63,769 bases of DNA from an uncultured Ardenticatenia bacterium (GCA_937127125.1 CAKZLO010000044.1:1-63769), one strand, 5' to 3'; shown: positions 8,364 through 17,507, numbered from the stretch's first letter. The notes: generated from the sequence alone by a model not told the origin. Numbers and translations: made by a program.

Positions 8364-9566
8364 CTAGGGAAGGAAACCGAAAGGATTGCGCTGTACTCCG
8401 TTCTGAAGAATTTCAAAGTGCAAATGAGGCCCCGTTGCGTTGCCCGTAGCGCCTACCTCGCCAATCTTCTGCCCTTTAGCCACTGAGTCTCCTACTTTCA
8501 CGTAGAACACCTTCAGGTGAGCATATAACGTCTGGAAGCCATTGCCGTGGTCGATGAGCACCATGCGGCCGTATCCGCTGCTGTCCCATCCAGCTGCTAC
8601 AACAAACCCTGAGTCAGCTGCCGTCACGGGAGCCCCTTCCCATGAGCCGATGTCGATGGCACGGTGGCGTCCCCAATAGCCTTGTGAAATAGATCCGCTT
8701 GCAGGCCACCCGAAAGACCCTGAACCTTTGTTAGCGTTTTGTGGGATTGGGCCGTTGTAGGCTACTACCTGGCGTGGCACATACGGTTTGGTGCCACCCG
8801 GCACAATCAGCCTCTGTCCCACCTGAATCTGGGGATCGTCTTTGTCCAGATTGTTAAGCGGATAGTCGATGATGGCAGAAGGATCTACCTTGAAAGTGGC
8901 GGCAATTTTCCCGATGGTATCCCCTTTGCCGACTTGATGGTAAACACCATCCACCGGCAAAATGATCAGCTCCTGGCCCACACGCAGCAAATCGGGGTTA
9001 TCTTCCACAAAGCGACCGTTGGCCCACATAATGGTCTCGGGCTTGATATTGAACTGTGCCGCAATACCGAAGATGGTATCGCCTGGTTTGACCACGTAAG
9101 TGGTGATCTCTGCACGCGGCCGTTGGGCAGGCATGATAGTGTAGGGCACAGCGGCACGCATCAGAATCGCATCGTCCTGGGCCACAGGCACGTTGGGTAA
9201 TAAGCTGCTGTCGGTTGCTAACAAGGATGGCGGCGCAATAGGTGCGACTGGCACACGTTGGCCTAGCAGAACCAGACGTGCCAGCGTTCCGTCCATCATA
9301 GGAATTACATAGAGGGAACGGTTGGCGAAGACAATCACCAAGGCGATTAAGAGAATGATCGAGGTATGGGCGGCAACACGGCTGCGTAGCAGATCATCGG
9401 CCCAGCGTGCACTTAACCACTTGCGCGTGTGCCCTGAGACCCAGCTGCGCACGCCCTCGCTGCTCGCTGTGGTAACAGCAGAGCGCGTCAGGTAGATGCG
9501 ACTCCTGAAGTGGAAAAGGCGCCTGCCCAATACAGGCTTGGGCGCTGCCTCGCTTCCTGAGCTCAA
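8364..9566 (-). CDS. Membrane-anchored LysM/M23 peptidase (cell-wall hydrolase or adaptor)
   Basis: A 400-residue protein with a cytoplasmic basic N-terminus, one membrane segment (about 68-90), two LysM peptidoglycan-binding domains (about 152-200 and 205-255) and a C-terminal LytM/M23 domain (about 285-400). Zinc-site elements are visible: H and D in RHRAIDIG, and HLHFEI near the end. The first LysM begins YVVKPGDTIFGIAAQFN. It would cut or bind peptidoglycan cross-bridges outside the membrane. The start is a TTG at 9566, preceded by GGGAG; a promoter at 9603-9630 leaves a 30-base leader, which supports this start. The gene probably stands alone. Confidence 0.88.
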   Translation of the reverse strand: MSSGSEAAPKPVLGRRLFHFRSRIYLTRSAVTTASSEGVRSWVSGHTRKWLSARWADDLLRSRVAAHTSIILLIALVIVFANRSLYVIPMMDGTLARLVLLGQRVPVAPIAPPSLLATDSSLLPNVPVAQDDAILMRAAVPYTIMPAQRPRAEITTYVVKPGDTIFGIAAQFNIKPETIMWANGRFVEDNPDLLRVGQELIILPVDGVYHQVGKGDTIGKIAATFKVDPSAIIDYPLNNLDKDDPQIQVGQRLIVPGGTKPYVPRQVVAYNGPIPQNANKGSGSFGWPASGSISQGYWGRHRAIDIGSWEGAPVTAADSGFVVAAGWDSSGYGRMVLIDHGNGFQTLYAHLKVFYVKVGDSVAKGQKIGEVGATGNATGPHLHFEILQNGVQRNPFGFLP

Positions 9567-9602
9567 GGCTGTCGACGCTCCCAGATTGTGTTCACGGTTT
9601 TC

Positions 9603-9630
9603 ATCATATCCATCGCAGCAATGTTGTCAA
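9603..9630 (-). promoter_or_regulatory. Promoter of the M23 peptidase gene
   Basis: On the minus strand TTGACA (9625-9630), a 16-base spacer and TATGAT (9603-9608) predict a start near 9596. Confidence 0.75.
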
Positions 9631-10083
9631 ATAGCGTGAAGGGACAAGTTCGTATCAATTGGTATAATAGGGGGGCTATGGCGGTGGTTTTGTGCGCACC
9701 ATTGGCTTCGCGGAAGAAGTCACCGAGGTGGGTAGAGTACACGTTTCCACAGTGATGGCTGTCAATCGACCTGTGAAGGCACAAACTGGGGGATGAGGAC
9801 ACCACCGAGGCGCTGCTGCGTGGGCACTGCCGGGATCGCATGGACACTTCACCAGAAGGGGATCCGCAAGTTGCCCAGCCTCATCGACTCATCTGACGAA
9901 GGGTCTGCGTCCGGAGAGGCTGTAGTGATCCCCCGCGAGAATAGTGAGCAAGAAGTGAAGCCATGCAGCAGGTTCGCTTCAGGCAGTCGTGCAACGTCTC
10001 TGTCATTCGCTCTTCACTACCTCACTTTTTATTTCATTCTGGTATGACCGTTGCCAGAAACTATGGGGATAATTCAGCCTGTT
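9631..10083. other. Intergenic region without a recognisable gene
   Basis: Short frames exist on both strands, but none resembles a known family or has a convincing ribosome site. A TATAAT lies at 9663-9668 on the plus strand without a good -35. A 34-codon frame beginning GTG near 9691 on that strand is too short to call. Confidence 0.4.
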
Positions 10084-10344
10084 TTACAGTAGCTGCGCAT
10101 GTGGCGCTTCCAAATCTGGTTCGCCAGAGCGGGGCGCGTAGTACCCGCTGTGTCGTTGTAGCCATTCTCCCCAGTGCACCAGCTGGCGGCCTAGCCAGCC
10201 AAGCACGCGCGACAGCAGACCAACGCTCCGATCGGAGTCATTCTGCCGCGCCGCCAACGCCAGGCGTGCCAGGCGCTCTTGCTCTGCCTCGCGCAACAGA
10301 TCCTTATGATGTTCCCATTGAACCCATACCAGATTCCAGTTCAT
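10084..10344 (-). CDS. Small hypothetical protein downstream of the GntR regulator
   Basis: An 86-residue protein rich in Trp, Arg and Leu, with no membrane segment. Residues 10-60 look like an amphipathic helix (HHKDLLREAEQERLARLALA). It lies 48 bases after the GntR stop on the same strand and has a purine-rich AGGCAGG upstream of its ATG, so it is probably the second cistron of that operon. I do not recognise a family. It could be a small protein partner of the regulator; this is a guess from position only. Confidence 0.5.
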   Translation of the reverse strand: MNWNLVWVQWEHHKDLLREAEQERLARLALAARQNDSDRSVGLLSRVLGWLGRQLVHWGEWLQRHSGYYAPRSGEPDLEAPHAQLL

Positions 10345-10392
10345 GGCTTTACACCTGCCTCTATGTGCCCGCGCTCACTGCGCGGTCACTGC

Positions 10393-11364
10393 TCAGCTGG
10401 ATGGATGCACACTGTCTGCCAGGACGGCTCGTAAGAACTCGATAGCCGCCTCTTCCAGCGTCCTGTAGTCGAGCACGATCAACTGTTGCGATGGTAGCAC
10501 CAGCGGTCGCACGGCATCGGCGACGAAGTCCGACACAATAATCACCGGGCAGTGCGGCAATGCCTCTTGGAGCCGCTGTCGCTCATCCGCGCCCACCAAG
10601 ACGGCATCCAGGCCAGTGATGCCTGAGGTCTCCAAAGAATGTTGCAGCTCTTGTGCACCGCTCGGCGAGCTGCACACCAGCGCGACGCGCGTGCCCTTGG
10701 GTATCGCTGCCACCTGAATGAGGTTCTGCAGCTGGGGCTTAATCGACAGGGCGATCACCTCTTTGCGCGTATGTGCCAGCGCCTCGCGCAGCTCCTGGAT
10801 ATGGAAGAAAGTGGTCACCACTACAGGCACGTCGCGTAGAGCAGCCTCGATGCCTCCGGACGCGGCGCGCAGATCGCGCAATACCAGCGGCTGCACCGGA
10901 ACACGCAGGCGCTCCTGGATGACGCACGCCACAGCCTGGGCGATGGATGGTTCACATTCGACGAAAGCCAGCGTCGCAGGCACGCGGCAGCGCGATCGCC
11001 GGCATGCGCGCCCCAACACCAGCGCGGCCAGCTCCGACGGCCCCATCCCGATCGCCTGCGCCTCGGCCAGTAAGCTATCAATCTGCTGCAGCAGTTGTGT
11101 CGTCGGGCGCGACGACGAGGTGCCCACGGCTGCCGTCACTACACAGCCCCGTCCCTGGCGGCACTCAACCAGCCCCTCGCGTGCCAGTTCGCGGTAAGCA
11201 CGTTGCACTGTGTTGCGGTTGACGTGCAGGAAGCCGGCCAGCTGGCGCGCGGGTGGCAGCCGGCTGCCCGGTGCCAGCTCCCGATTCAGGATGAGGAAGC
11301 GAATCTGCTCACGCAGCTGGACGTGCACCGGCAGGTTCCCACTTGCTTCGATGTACAATTCCAT
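10393..11364 (-). CDS. GntR-family transcriptional regulator with an uncommon C-terminal domain
   Basis: A 323-residue regulator. The N-terminal GntR winged helix (about residues 8-75) shows PVHVQLREQIRFLI, LPPARQLAGFLHVNRNTVQ and the wing VECRQGRGC. The C-terminal 230 residues do not look like FadR, HutC or MocR effector domains; they have alternating hydrophobic strands and may be a Rossmann-like sensor. ATG 11364 is preferred over 11385 because GGAAGG lies about seven bases before it. A perfect operator overlaps its own promoter, so it is probably autoregulated. It faces away from nothing: the downstream methyltransferase block also reads on the minus strand but from higher coordinates, so any control of that block is inferred. 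Confidence 0.85.
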   Translation of the reverse strand: MELYIEASGNLPVHVQLREQIRFLILNRELAPGSRLPPARQLAGFLHVNRNTVQRAYRELAREGLVECRQGRGCVVTAAVGTSSSRPTTQLLQQIDSLLAEAQAIGMGPSELAALVLGRACRRSRCRVPATLAFVECEPSIAQAVACVIQERLRVPVQPLVLRDLRAASGGIEAALRDVPVVVTTFFHIQELREALAHTRKEVIALSIKPQLQNLIQVAAIPKGTRVALVCSSPSGAQELQHSLETSGITGLDAVLVGADERQRLQEALPHCPVIIVSDFVADAVRPLVLPSQQLIVLDYRTLEEAAIEFLRAVLADSVHPSS

Positions 11365-11386
11365 GAGCACACCTTCCTTTGGCATA

Positions 11387-11441
11387 TTGGCATAGTTTAC
11401 TATGCCAATAGTATTATAGTACAGATGGGAAGATTTGTCAA
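11387..11441 (-). promoter_or_regulatory. Consensus promoter and perfect palindromic operator of the GntR gene
   Basis: On the minus strand TTGACA (11436-11441), exactly 17 bases and TATAAT (11413-11418) form a consensus promoter. The predicted transcript start, near 11405, falls in a perfect inverted repeat: TTGGCATAGT, two T residues, ACTATGCCAA (11387-11408). This is a strong candidate autoregulatory GntR site. Confidence 0.82.
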
Positions 11442-11536
11442 GGGGGCAGAGGAAAAGAATTCGAGAACCGGGTTATCAACCCTGTCGGCCATTTTACAGG
11501 GAAGTGCTCCAGTGACAGGAGACTTTCGGCAAGGAA

Positions 11537-11555
11537 CATTGCCCTCTTGGCAATG
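11537..11555 (-). terminator. Weak terminator-like hairpin after the methyltransferase block
   Basis: CATTGCC, a five-base loop and GGCAATG form a perfect 7-bp stem, followed on the minus strand by TTCCTT. A second imperfect stem (TGGGCAG/CTGCCCA, 11570-11596) lies just upstream. The T tract is poor. Confidence 0.4.
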
Positions 11556-11627
11556 ATGGTCATGCCTGATGGGCAGGTCAGCCGATATACTGCCCAGCCA
11601 GATCAGAGATGCGGTGGCAGAAGGTTT

Positions 11628-11986
11628 CTACTCCGTCTGTACCACAATCTGATGCCACTTGGGAGGCTCCCAATGGCCCAGATAGTACCCCGGCCAGAAA
11701 TGCCACAGACCTGGCTGATCCACCTGAAGCGAGGCGCTAAAGGAGTAGCTCTCGCCGGGTGCCAGCGTCACCTCACGGTGACCGAAGTCCCTGTTAGCCT
11801 TCTGTGGTCGCGACAGCCTACCAGAATCCCATATGGCTTGAACACCATCTGGCAGGACGTGGTATTGCGCAGCGTAAAGCACACGGTCAGGGTATCGCCC
11901 ACCCTGACTGTCTGCGGCCCGTCCACCGAAAACTGGCTCAGTTCGACCCCATCATAGGATGCGTCCGACACTCCTGTCAGCGGCAA
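11628..11986 (-). pseudogene. Frameshifted small beta-sandwich (Ig-like) protein
   Basis: Two reading frames join into one sensible product. The frame starting ATG 11986 gives a beta-rich segment (FSVDGPQTVRVGDTLTVCF, then FTLRNTT) and runs to GILVGCRD. The other frame continues FGHREVTLAPGESYSFSASL and ends with a Trp-rich strand, LWHFWPGYYLGHWEPPKW. The switch lies near 11795-11835 and needs one single-base indel. The joined protein is about 118 residues and looks like one immunoglobulin-like or CARDB-like domain without a signal peptide. It overlaps the 3' end of the preceding MttB gene by 35 bases. Sequencing error and true decay are both possible. Confidence 0.6.
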
Positions 11987-13397
11987 GCACGACTTTCCAC
12001 ATCGCCTGCACCGCTTTGTCCTCTAGCGGGGGCACGGTGGGCGTACGCGAACGGATCAGCCGCCGGGCACGCTGTGCCACGTCCAGCTGGCCCTCTTTCT
12101 CCCACACCTCCCATGGTCTGCGCTCCCACAGGCGGGTGAACCACAGCTCTTGCTTGAAGTGGTCGAGGGTGTGTTGCGTGGTAAGGAAATTACCGCCTGG
12201 TCCGACCTCGGCGATCACATCGATGGGTATGGTGTCGTCGTTTACCTCAAACGATTTGAGTATGTGGCGCACTGTGCTCACAATCTCGTTGTCGATAGGG
12301 AACACCTCGGGTCGTACTGTATTGAGTGAATCCACCATACCAAACCCAGCTACTACTGTGAGACCGGCCAGGGAAGGAAGCAGGCAGCCCAGCAGCTTTT
12401 CCACACCCAGCTGGGCGTCCGCTGCCTTGGCATCGGTGATGAGACCTCCTCCGCGTGAGGGAATGTTGAAGTAACATGCCATCTCAGCGGTGGCAACACG
12501 TTGCATGGCGAATTCGGGACCGCCCATAGCCAACCGTCCACTGGCCATGTCCAGACTGCGTGTGTAGCTGGTGTACAACACTGGCGTGCCGGGCTGCACG
12601 GTCTGCACTAGTGTAATGGCACCCAACAACTCGGCAGTAGCCATAGCGGTGTTGCCGGCCAGGGTCACTGGTCCAGTCGCACCGGCAATAGGGCCAGGGC
12701 TGATGCCGATCGGCAATCCTTGCCGGGCGGATTCCACCATTGTGCTGGCCTGACGTGCATCCAGCTCCATCGGGCTGAGTGTGGTCAGATCCACCACCCA
12801 CAATGGATATTGTCGCAGCACCTCACGACTGCCACGAACGATCGTGGCGATCTCGAGATTGTCGCGCACCGCCTGCTTGCCATAGGCCGTGTTCAATATT
12901 GGTCGGGTCGAGTTAAGCAGGGAGATAACCTGCTGGTAGCGATCATTGGTCTCCGCGGGAGCATCGGCCGGTGTGCCGATAGTTGCCAGAATGTCCAGCT
13001 GCTCCTGTGCATCGGCCAAGCGGGTGATCCAGGCCAGATCCTCCTGCATGATGGGGCGCCGCGTACCGCTGTCCGGATCATACCAGTGTACCGCGTAGCC
13101 GTTAGTGCTGTAGTAGACGTTGCCTGGTCGCAGATGCACAACCCGCTTTTGATCTTCAATGTCGCGACCGTACAGGGTGAACTCGGACGGCACCTTCTGA
13201 CGGGCGCTTTCCACCAGCGAGGATGGGAAACGCACGCGCTGAGTGGCCGGGTCAACGTGCGCTCCAGCATCTGCTAGGACGTCTCTCGCCTCTGCGTCTA
13301 CGATGCGTAACCCTACCTTCTCGAGCAATTCCAGTGCAGCACTGTGAATGCGCTGTTTTTCCTCGTCAGAAAGAAATTGCAGCTGCATACGAGCCAT
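11952..13397 (-). CDS. MttB-superfamily corrinoid methyltransferase, non-pyrrolysine (paralogue 1)
   Basis: A 481-residue trimethylamine-methyltransferase-family TIM barrel. Members move a methyl group from a quaternary amine to a corrinoid protein. Family landmarks include the N-terminal LELLEKVGLRI, GPIAGATGPVTLAGNTAMATAELLG in the barrel, and HTLDHFKQELWFTRLWERR near the end. No in-frame TAG occurs, so it lacks the pyrrolysine of true MttB and belongs to the MtgB-like group, whose known members use glycine betaine, proline betaine, carnitine or butyrobetaine. The substrate here is unknown. It is the last intact gene of the catabolic block; AAAGGA precedes the ATG. Confidence 0.85.
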   Translation of the reverse strand: MARMQLQFLSDEEKQRIHSAALELLEKVGLRIVDAEARDVLADAGAHVDPATQRVRFPSSLVESARQKVPSEFTLYGRDIEDQKRVVHLRPGNVYYSTNGYAVHWYDPDSGTRRPIMQEDLAWITRLADAQEQLDILATIGTPADAPAETNDRYQQVISLLNSTRPILNTAYGKQAVRDNLEIATIVRGSREVLRQYPLWVVDLTTLSPMELDARQASTMVESARQGLPIGISPGPIAGATGPVTLAGNTAMATAELLGAITLVQTVQPGTPVLYTSYTRSLDMASGRLAMGGPEFAMQRVATAEMACYFNIPSRGGGLITDAKAADAQLGVEKLLGCLLPSLAGLTVVAGFGMVDSLNTVRPEVFPIDNEIVSTVRHILKSFEVNDDTIPIDVIAEVGPGGNFLTTQHTLDHFKQELWFTRLWERRPWEVWEKEGQLDVAQRARRLIRSRTPTVPPLEDKAVQAMWKVVLAADRSVGRIL

Positions 13398-13467
13398 GAG
13401 AGATTCCTTTCTCTGATTCTGCTATGGTGCAATGCGATTCCACTGATGCTCTAAGCTCTCTGCTGTA

Positions 13468-14937
13468 TCAATGATTGATGACGCGCCGATACCAGCTGGC
13501 TTCCAGGCGTTTCAGCTCAGCCAACGTTTCATCAGGCAATGGCGGGGGAACGTGAGTCTCGATCAGCTGCCGTGCGCGGGCGTTCAATCGATCCAACAGA
13601 TCAGCCCCTTGTTCCTTACGCAGAGGATCACACATAGAACGATCGAACAGCTGGGGATACCACATGCTCCTGAAGTGTTCTAGAGTGTGGGGGTGCCCGA
13701 CGTACTCACCCATCGGGCCAATCTCGGCGATCAGGTTGACTGCTTCGGTGAGCTGTTCATTGCCGATGAGAGGCGAGGCCAGCATCGCTTTCGTATATCG
13801 GATGATTTCATCCACCAGCACAACGCCTTCGCCGGCGCAAAGCTTACCAGCACCAACGGAGCCAGCGTTGTGCACCATCTCGGCACCGCTCAAGAAGGCG
13901 AACAGGCACTGCGCCATCATCTCGGCGCCAGCCTGAGCGTCCAGCTGGGGGCTGTCGGTGCACAGCTCGAGACCCCAGGCCGGCATGCCGTACCAGTGCG
14001 CCATGTCAGTCACCGCCGCATAGGCCAGAAAGGTCTCCGGTGCACAGTAAGACCAGAGCGTGGAGCGCATATCCATTACCTGCATGGTGAATCCGGCAGT
14101 GCATAGTGGTGCTCCAGGGCGCTTTAGCTGATGTATGACCACGTTAGCCAGCCAATCGGCATTGCTCAGCACCAGCGCGCCGGACACACTGCACGGACTG
14201 TTACCGCCTATAGCTGGACAGGAGTATGTCAGCAATGGTATTCCGTTTTCTGCACAGCTTAACAATACCTCGAGGTGATCACACGTGCCGTACAGCGGCG
14301 CCGCCGGCACGCTGACGCAGATGACGAAAGGTCGTTCGCACAGAGCATCACGTCCGCCTGCCACAATCCCGAGGCAGTCGAGCACGTCCGACAACCCTGT
14401 TCGATCATAGGGAAGCACCCAGAGCGGCTTGGTGGTGTGGCACACACTTTGGGCGACTGCCACCTGCGTTTGCAGCGCAGGGGGTACATCTGTCGCCTGC
14501 CCAACGCATTGCACATAGTCGATGCTGGGCAAGGCATCGAGCAGTGTGGTGAACCAGCTTTGGTCCGCCTTGCAAAAAGGACGGTTGGTGCGCTGGTACG
14601 GGTCGTGTACGAAGACTGTGTCGGCTAAAGCACCAAAGGCTATCCGGCCTTCCACCAGGGGCAACGCCGGCTCACCAAGGCGATTGTAGATAGTAACTGG
14701 CTTGACCGTTTGTAGCGCCTGTTCGACCAGGGTCCCAGGGATATATACACGCTCGCCTTCGATGCGTGCACCCGCTGCCGCCAGCAGCTCGCGCGCCTCG
14801 GCTGCCGGCACGTGGTAGCCGGTGCGCTGTAACACGTCGAGGCTAGCATTATGGATGGCTTGTGCTTGAGCATCCGAGAGCAGCTTAAGCTCACGTTTCA
14901 TTGTATCTGTGGGCGTCACAACCAGTCCTGATCTCAT
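13468..14937 (-). CDS. MttB-superfamily methyltransferase, non-pyrrolysine (paralogue 2)
   Basis: A 489-residue protein of the same superfamily as its two neighbours but clearly diverged. It begins with LKLLSDAQAQAIHNASLDVL, has PAIGGNSPCSVSGALVLSNA at the barrel region equivalent to GPTNLRG, and ends with HPHTLEHFRSMWYPQLFDRS. No TAG interrupts it. I prefer ATG 14937 because AAGGA lies seven bases before it; a GTG at 14952 is also in frame. It starts close behind the URO-D-fold gene, which suggests coupled expression. Having three different paralogues suggests several substrates or successive demethylations of one substrate. Confidence 0.84.
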   Translation of the reverse strand: MRSGLVVTPTDTMKRELKLLSDAQAQAIHNASLDVLQRTGYHVPAAEARELLAAAGARIEGERVYIPGTLVEQALQTVKPVTIYNRLGEPALPLVEGRIAFGALADTVFVHDPYQRTNRPFCKADQSWFTTLLDALPSIDYVQCVGQATDVPPALQTQVAVAQSVCHTTKPLWVLPYDRTGLSDVLDCLGIVAGGRDALCERPFVICVSVPAAPLYGTCDHLEVLLSCAENGIPLLTYSCPAIGGNSPCSVSGALVLSNADWLANVVIHQLKRPGAPLCTAGFTMQVMDMRSTLWSYCAPETFLAYAAVTDMAHWYGMPAWGLELCTDSPQLDAQAGAEMMAQCLFAFLSGAEMVHNAGSVGAGKLCAGEGVVLVDEIIRYTKAMLASPLIGNEQLTEAVNLIAEIGPMGEYVGHPHTLEHFRSMWYPQLFDRSMCDPLRKEQGADLLDRLNARARQLIETHVPPPLPDETLAELKRLEASWYRRVINH

Positions 14938-14958
14938 ATCCCGTCCTTGCACACCACG

Positions 14959-15990
14959 TTACACCAGTGGGTACACGCCAGCACGGTGAGTCTCCTCGAT
15001 CATCGCCCGGTAGTTCTCAGGTTTCACTGATGAGTGGATCGTGTTGCTCGAAGACATAATGTAGCCTCCATTGACGCCGGCGATGTGGATTGTTTCGCGC
15101 ACCGTGCGGCGCACCTGCTCGGGTGTCCCGCAGCTCAGTAGGTCACCACAATCAATATTGCCGATCAGACAGACACGGTCGCCATACTTGCGCTTCACCT
15201 CGCCGATGTCCATTCCGGCTACCGGCTCGAGCGGATTGATGCCGTCAACGCCAGTGCTGATGATCATATCGAGGATTGGCCACAAGTTGCCATCGCTATG
15301 TTTCACAACAAAGGCTCCCTCGTCGTGGATCGTGCGGACGATGCGTGCCAGGCGTGGCCGGATGAACTCATCGTACATTTGCGGCGACACCATTGGCCCG
15401 CTGCGGTAGGCGATATCGTCGCCCAACATGATTACTTCGGTGCCAGCGTGCACCGCATGTCGTGCCAATGCGATGGCAAAATCGTTCACCATATCCAGTA
15501 CTTCGTGTACGAGGCGCGGCTGTTCCACCATAAACACAAGGAAATCATCCAGGCGGCATAACTCAGCTGCCCACATAAACTCGGCACGCTGGCACCACAC
15601 AATAGCTTTTTCGCCTTTGAACCGCCTCACGTAGTCTGGCAATCGCCCCAGCCGATGCGGCGCATACGGGTCGGGAGGTGTATAGCGACGTAAGTCGGCT
15701 AAGCTTTTGATTGGACCCTCGATGGGGGCTTTGTGTTCAGCGGTGACACCAAACGTGACACCCCATTCGTTGATGCAGGTTTTCTCGTCTAGTGGTTCCT
15801 CCTTGAAAGTGCCTTCAAACATAAAATGGGCCACAATAGCATCCAGGCCGATCTGTTCCACGAAGTCAGGCCACGTCGAGCCTGGCAGGATGGTCTGGTA
15901 CACCTTGGGGTGAACGAACCACTCCAGGATCGGTACACGGTCCGGGATCTGACGCTGCAACGCTGCGATAACTCGCTCACGAGAGTTCAT
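14959..15990 (-). CDS. URO-D-fold methyltransferase (uroporphyrinogen decarboxylase-like)
   Basis: A 343-residue protein of the uroporphyrinogen-decarboxylase superfamily, starting MNSRERVIAALQRQIPDRVP, the typical opening of the MtaA/MtbA/O-demethylase branch rather than HemE. The barrel has VFMVEQPRLVHEVLD and FVVKHSDGNLWPILD. True MtaA/MtbA enzymes have an H-x-C zinc pair; here the position reads HSDG and no cysteine partner is visible, so it may be a substrate-demethylating component rather than a methylcobamide:CoM-type transferase. ATG 15990 overlaps the upstream MttB stop by 14 bases, arguing for translational coupling. A longer in-frame extension upstream lies wholly inside the neighbour and is unlikely to be used. 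Confidence 0.83.
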   Translation of the reverse strand: MNSRERVIAALQRQIPDRVPILEWFVHPKVYQTILPGSTWPDFVEQIGLDAIVAHFMFEGTFKEEPLDEKTCINEWGVTFGVTAEHKAPIEGPIKSLADLRRYTPPDPYAPHRLGRLPDYVRRFKGEKAIVWCQRAEFMWAAELCRLDDFLVFMVEQPRLVHEVLDMVNDFAIALARHAVHAGTEVIMLGDDIAYRSGPMVSPQMYDEFIRPRLARIVRTIHDEGAFVVKHSDGNLWPILDMIISTGVDGINPLEPVAGMDIGEVKRKYGDRVCLIGNIDCGDLLSCGTPEQVRRTVRETIHIAGVNGGYIMSSSNTIHSSVKPENYRAMIEETHRAGVYPLV

Positions 15991-17464
15991 CTGTGTACAC
16001 CCGTTTTGTCGCCACCAAGGCCTGAAATTCATGGACCGCTTGACGCAGAATCTGATCAAGCACTTCATCTGCCCCATCGGGCAGTGGTGCGGGCCCGGTC
16101 GCAGCCAGAATCTCTTGTACCCGTTCGTGCGCTACGTCCATGATAGACTTCGCGCCCTTTTCGATCCATTGCGTGATTGTCTGGCGTGCGAATAGAACTG
16201 GGAAGAAGAGTTCCTGTCTGAAATGTTGTGCCGTATAGTCATGCTCAAGGAAACTGCCCCGGTGTCCTACCTGACGGATTATCTCAACCAGTCGAGCCTC
16301 ATCCTCAGCCGGAACACCCTGCATCACACGCGCTATCATACGCACCATCTCGTCGCAGATGACCAACATCTCGAGCGAGCCATACATGCCGCTCGCGAGC
16401 GTACCCATGCATTGTGTGAGTGTCATACCAGACAGAGCATTCAACAACATACCCATCATCGCTTCAGCGGCTGCAGCCGCATCGGGCAGCTTGGCCTCAA
16501 CGCCGGCCCCGGTATTAAACGTGGGCAGATTGTAATAACGCCCCAACTGAGCTACTGCTGCGCGTCCTACCGCCTGCTCAGCGCTGGCATAGGTGACCTG
16601 CATAGTGCGCATATCCATTACTGGCGTGTGTGGTGCGAAGATAAAGGGGGTGCCCGGTTTGATCACTTGGGACAATACCAGACCGAACAAGGCTTCGGCT
16701 GTAGCCTGAATTAGTTCGCCCCGCAGATTTGTCGGACCGGTAATACCCATGAGTGGCGCAGGCGAATATTGGATGGGACAACCATAGTGCGTCGCCTCAA
16801 CGATCCCCTCGTTCAGGGGAGTAACTCGGAGAGGAGAGACCGGGGTCACATATACCACGACCCATGGCCGACGCCGAAACTCATCCTCTCCACCTGAGAC
16901 AGCTACTGCCATTTCTAGAAATCTGGCTACTGCTCGCTGGCCCAACGAGCTAACCACTACCGGCTTAGTTGTGTTGCGAAATATGGCGTCATACTTGTAA
17001 AAGAAGGCTACATCCTTTGGCTTATCACCTGCCGAGCACAGTGCCATAATAAAATCCACGTTCGGTAGTGCCTGCCCGAGACGAGTTGCAGCCACCATGT
17101 CAGCAGTAGTCGGCGCGCGTGGCTTTCCTGTAAAGTAGTCCCAGAAGAAAGGCTCCGAGGTACCACCCATGCCATAATACACCCGACCTGCTTCTAAGAG
17201 AAGGTCATTTGTCGGGTCGCGACCGTACAGCACAAAGGAGGCGGGGGCGGTTTTCAGGGCGTTTTCCACCAGTTCGGCTGGCAGATGAGCCGTATGGGCT
17301 TCACGGTTCACCCGCGCGCCATTGTGCTCCAGAATGTCAAGGATAACTTCCGAGTCACTGACAACCCCTGGGTTCTCCAGCAGCGCCAATGCTGCACAGT
17401 GAATCCGCTCCATGTCATCATGCGAGAGATAGTTTAACCAGCCGCCCCGTAATCCTGTTTTCAT
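15977..17464 (-). CDS. MttB-superfamily methyltransferase, non-pyrrolysine (paralogue 3)
   Basis: A 495-residue MttB-superfamily protein without an in-frame TAG. Landmarks are YLSHDDMERIHCAALALLEN at the start, ITGPTNLRGELIQATAEALF in the barrel and EHDYTAQHFRQELFFPVLF at the end. AGGAGG lies nine bases before ATG 17464. It follows the ABC permease genes by 43 bases and overlaps the next gene, so import and demethylation appear to be produced together. The presumed reaction is methyl transfer from an imported methylated compound to a corrinoid protein, but no corrinoid protein gene is in the window. Confidence 0.85.
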   Translation of the reverse strand: MKTGLRGGWLNYLSHDDMERIHCAALALLENPGVVSDSEVILDILEHNGARVNREAHTAHLPAELVENALKTAPASFVLYGRDPTNDLLLEAGRVYYGMGGTSEPFFWDYFTGKPRAPTTADMVAATRLGQALPNVDFIMALCSAGDKPKDVAFFYKYDAIFRNTTKPVVVSSLGQRAVARFLEMAVAVSGGEDEFRRRPWVVVYVTPVSPLRVTPLNEGIVEATHYGCPIQYSPAPLMGITGPTNLRGELIQATAEALFGLVLSQVIKPGTPFIFAPHTPVMDMRTMQVTYASAEQAVGRAAVAQLGRYYNLPTFNTGAGVEAKLPDAAAAAEAMMGMLLNALSGMTLTQCMGTLASGMYGSLEMLVICDEMVRMIARVMQGVPAEDEARLVEIIRQVGHRGSFLEHDYTAQHFRQELFFPVLFARQTITQWIEKGAKSIMDVAHERVQEILAATGPAPLPDGADEVLDQILRQAVHEFQALVATKRVYTDELS

Positions 17465-17507
17465 CGTGACAGACCTCCTGTCGCAAAGCTCACCCCTGTC
17501 AGCGATG

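Noticed and set aside
9793-10047. 84-residue frame on the plus strand
   Set aside because: Composition and lack of a ribosome site suggest non-coding DNA.
11952-17464. Pyrrolysine in the MttB proteins
   Set aside because: None of the three genes has an in-frame TAG; all are the non-Pyl type.
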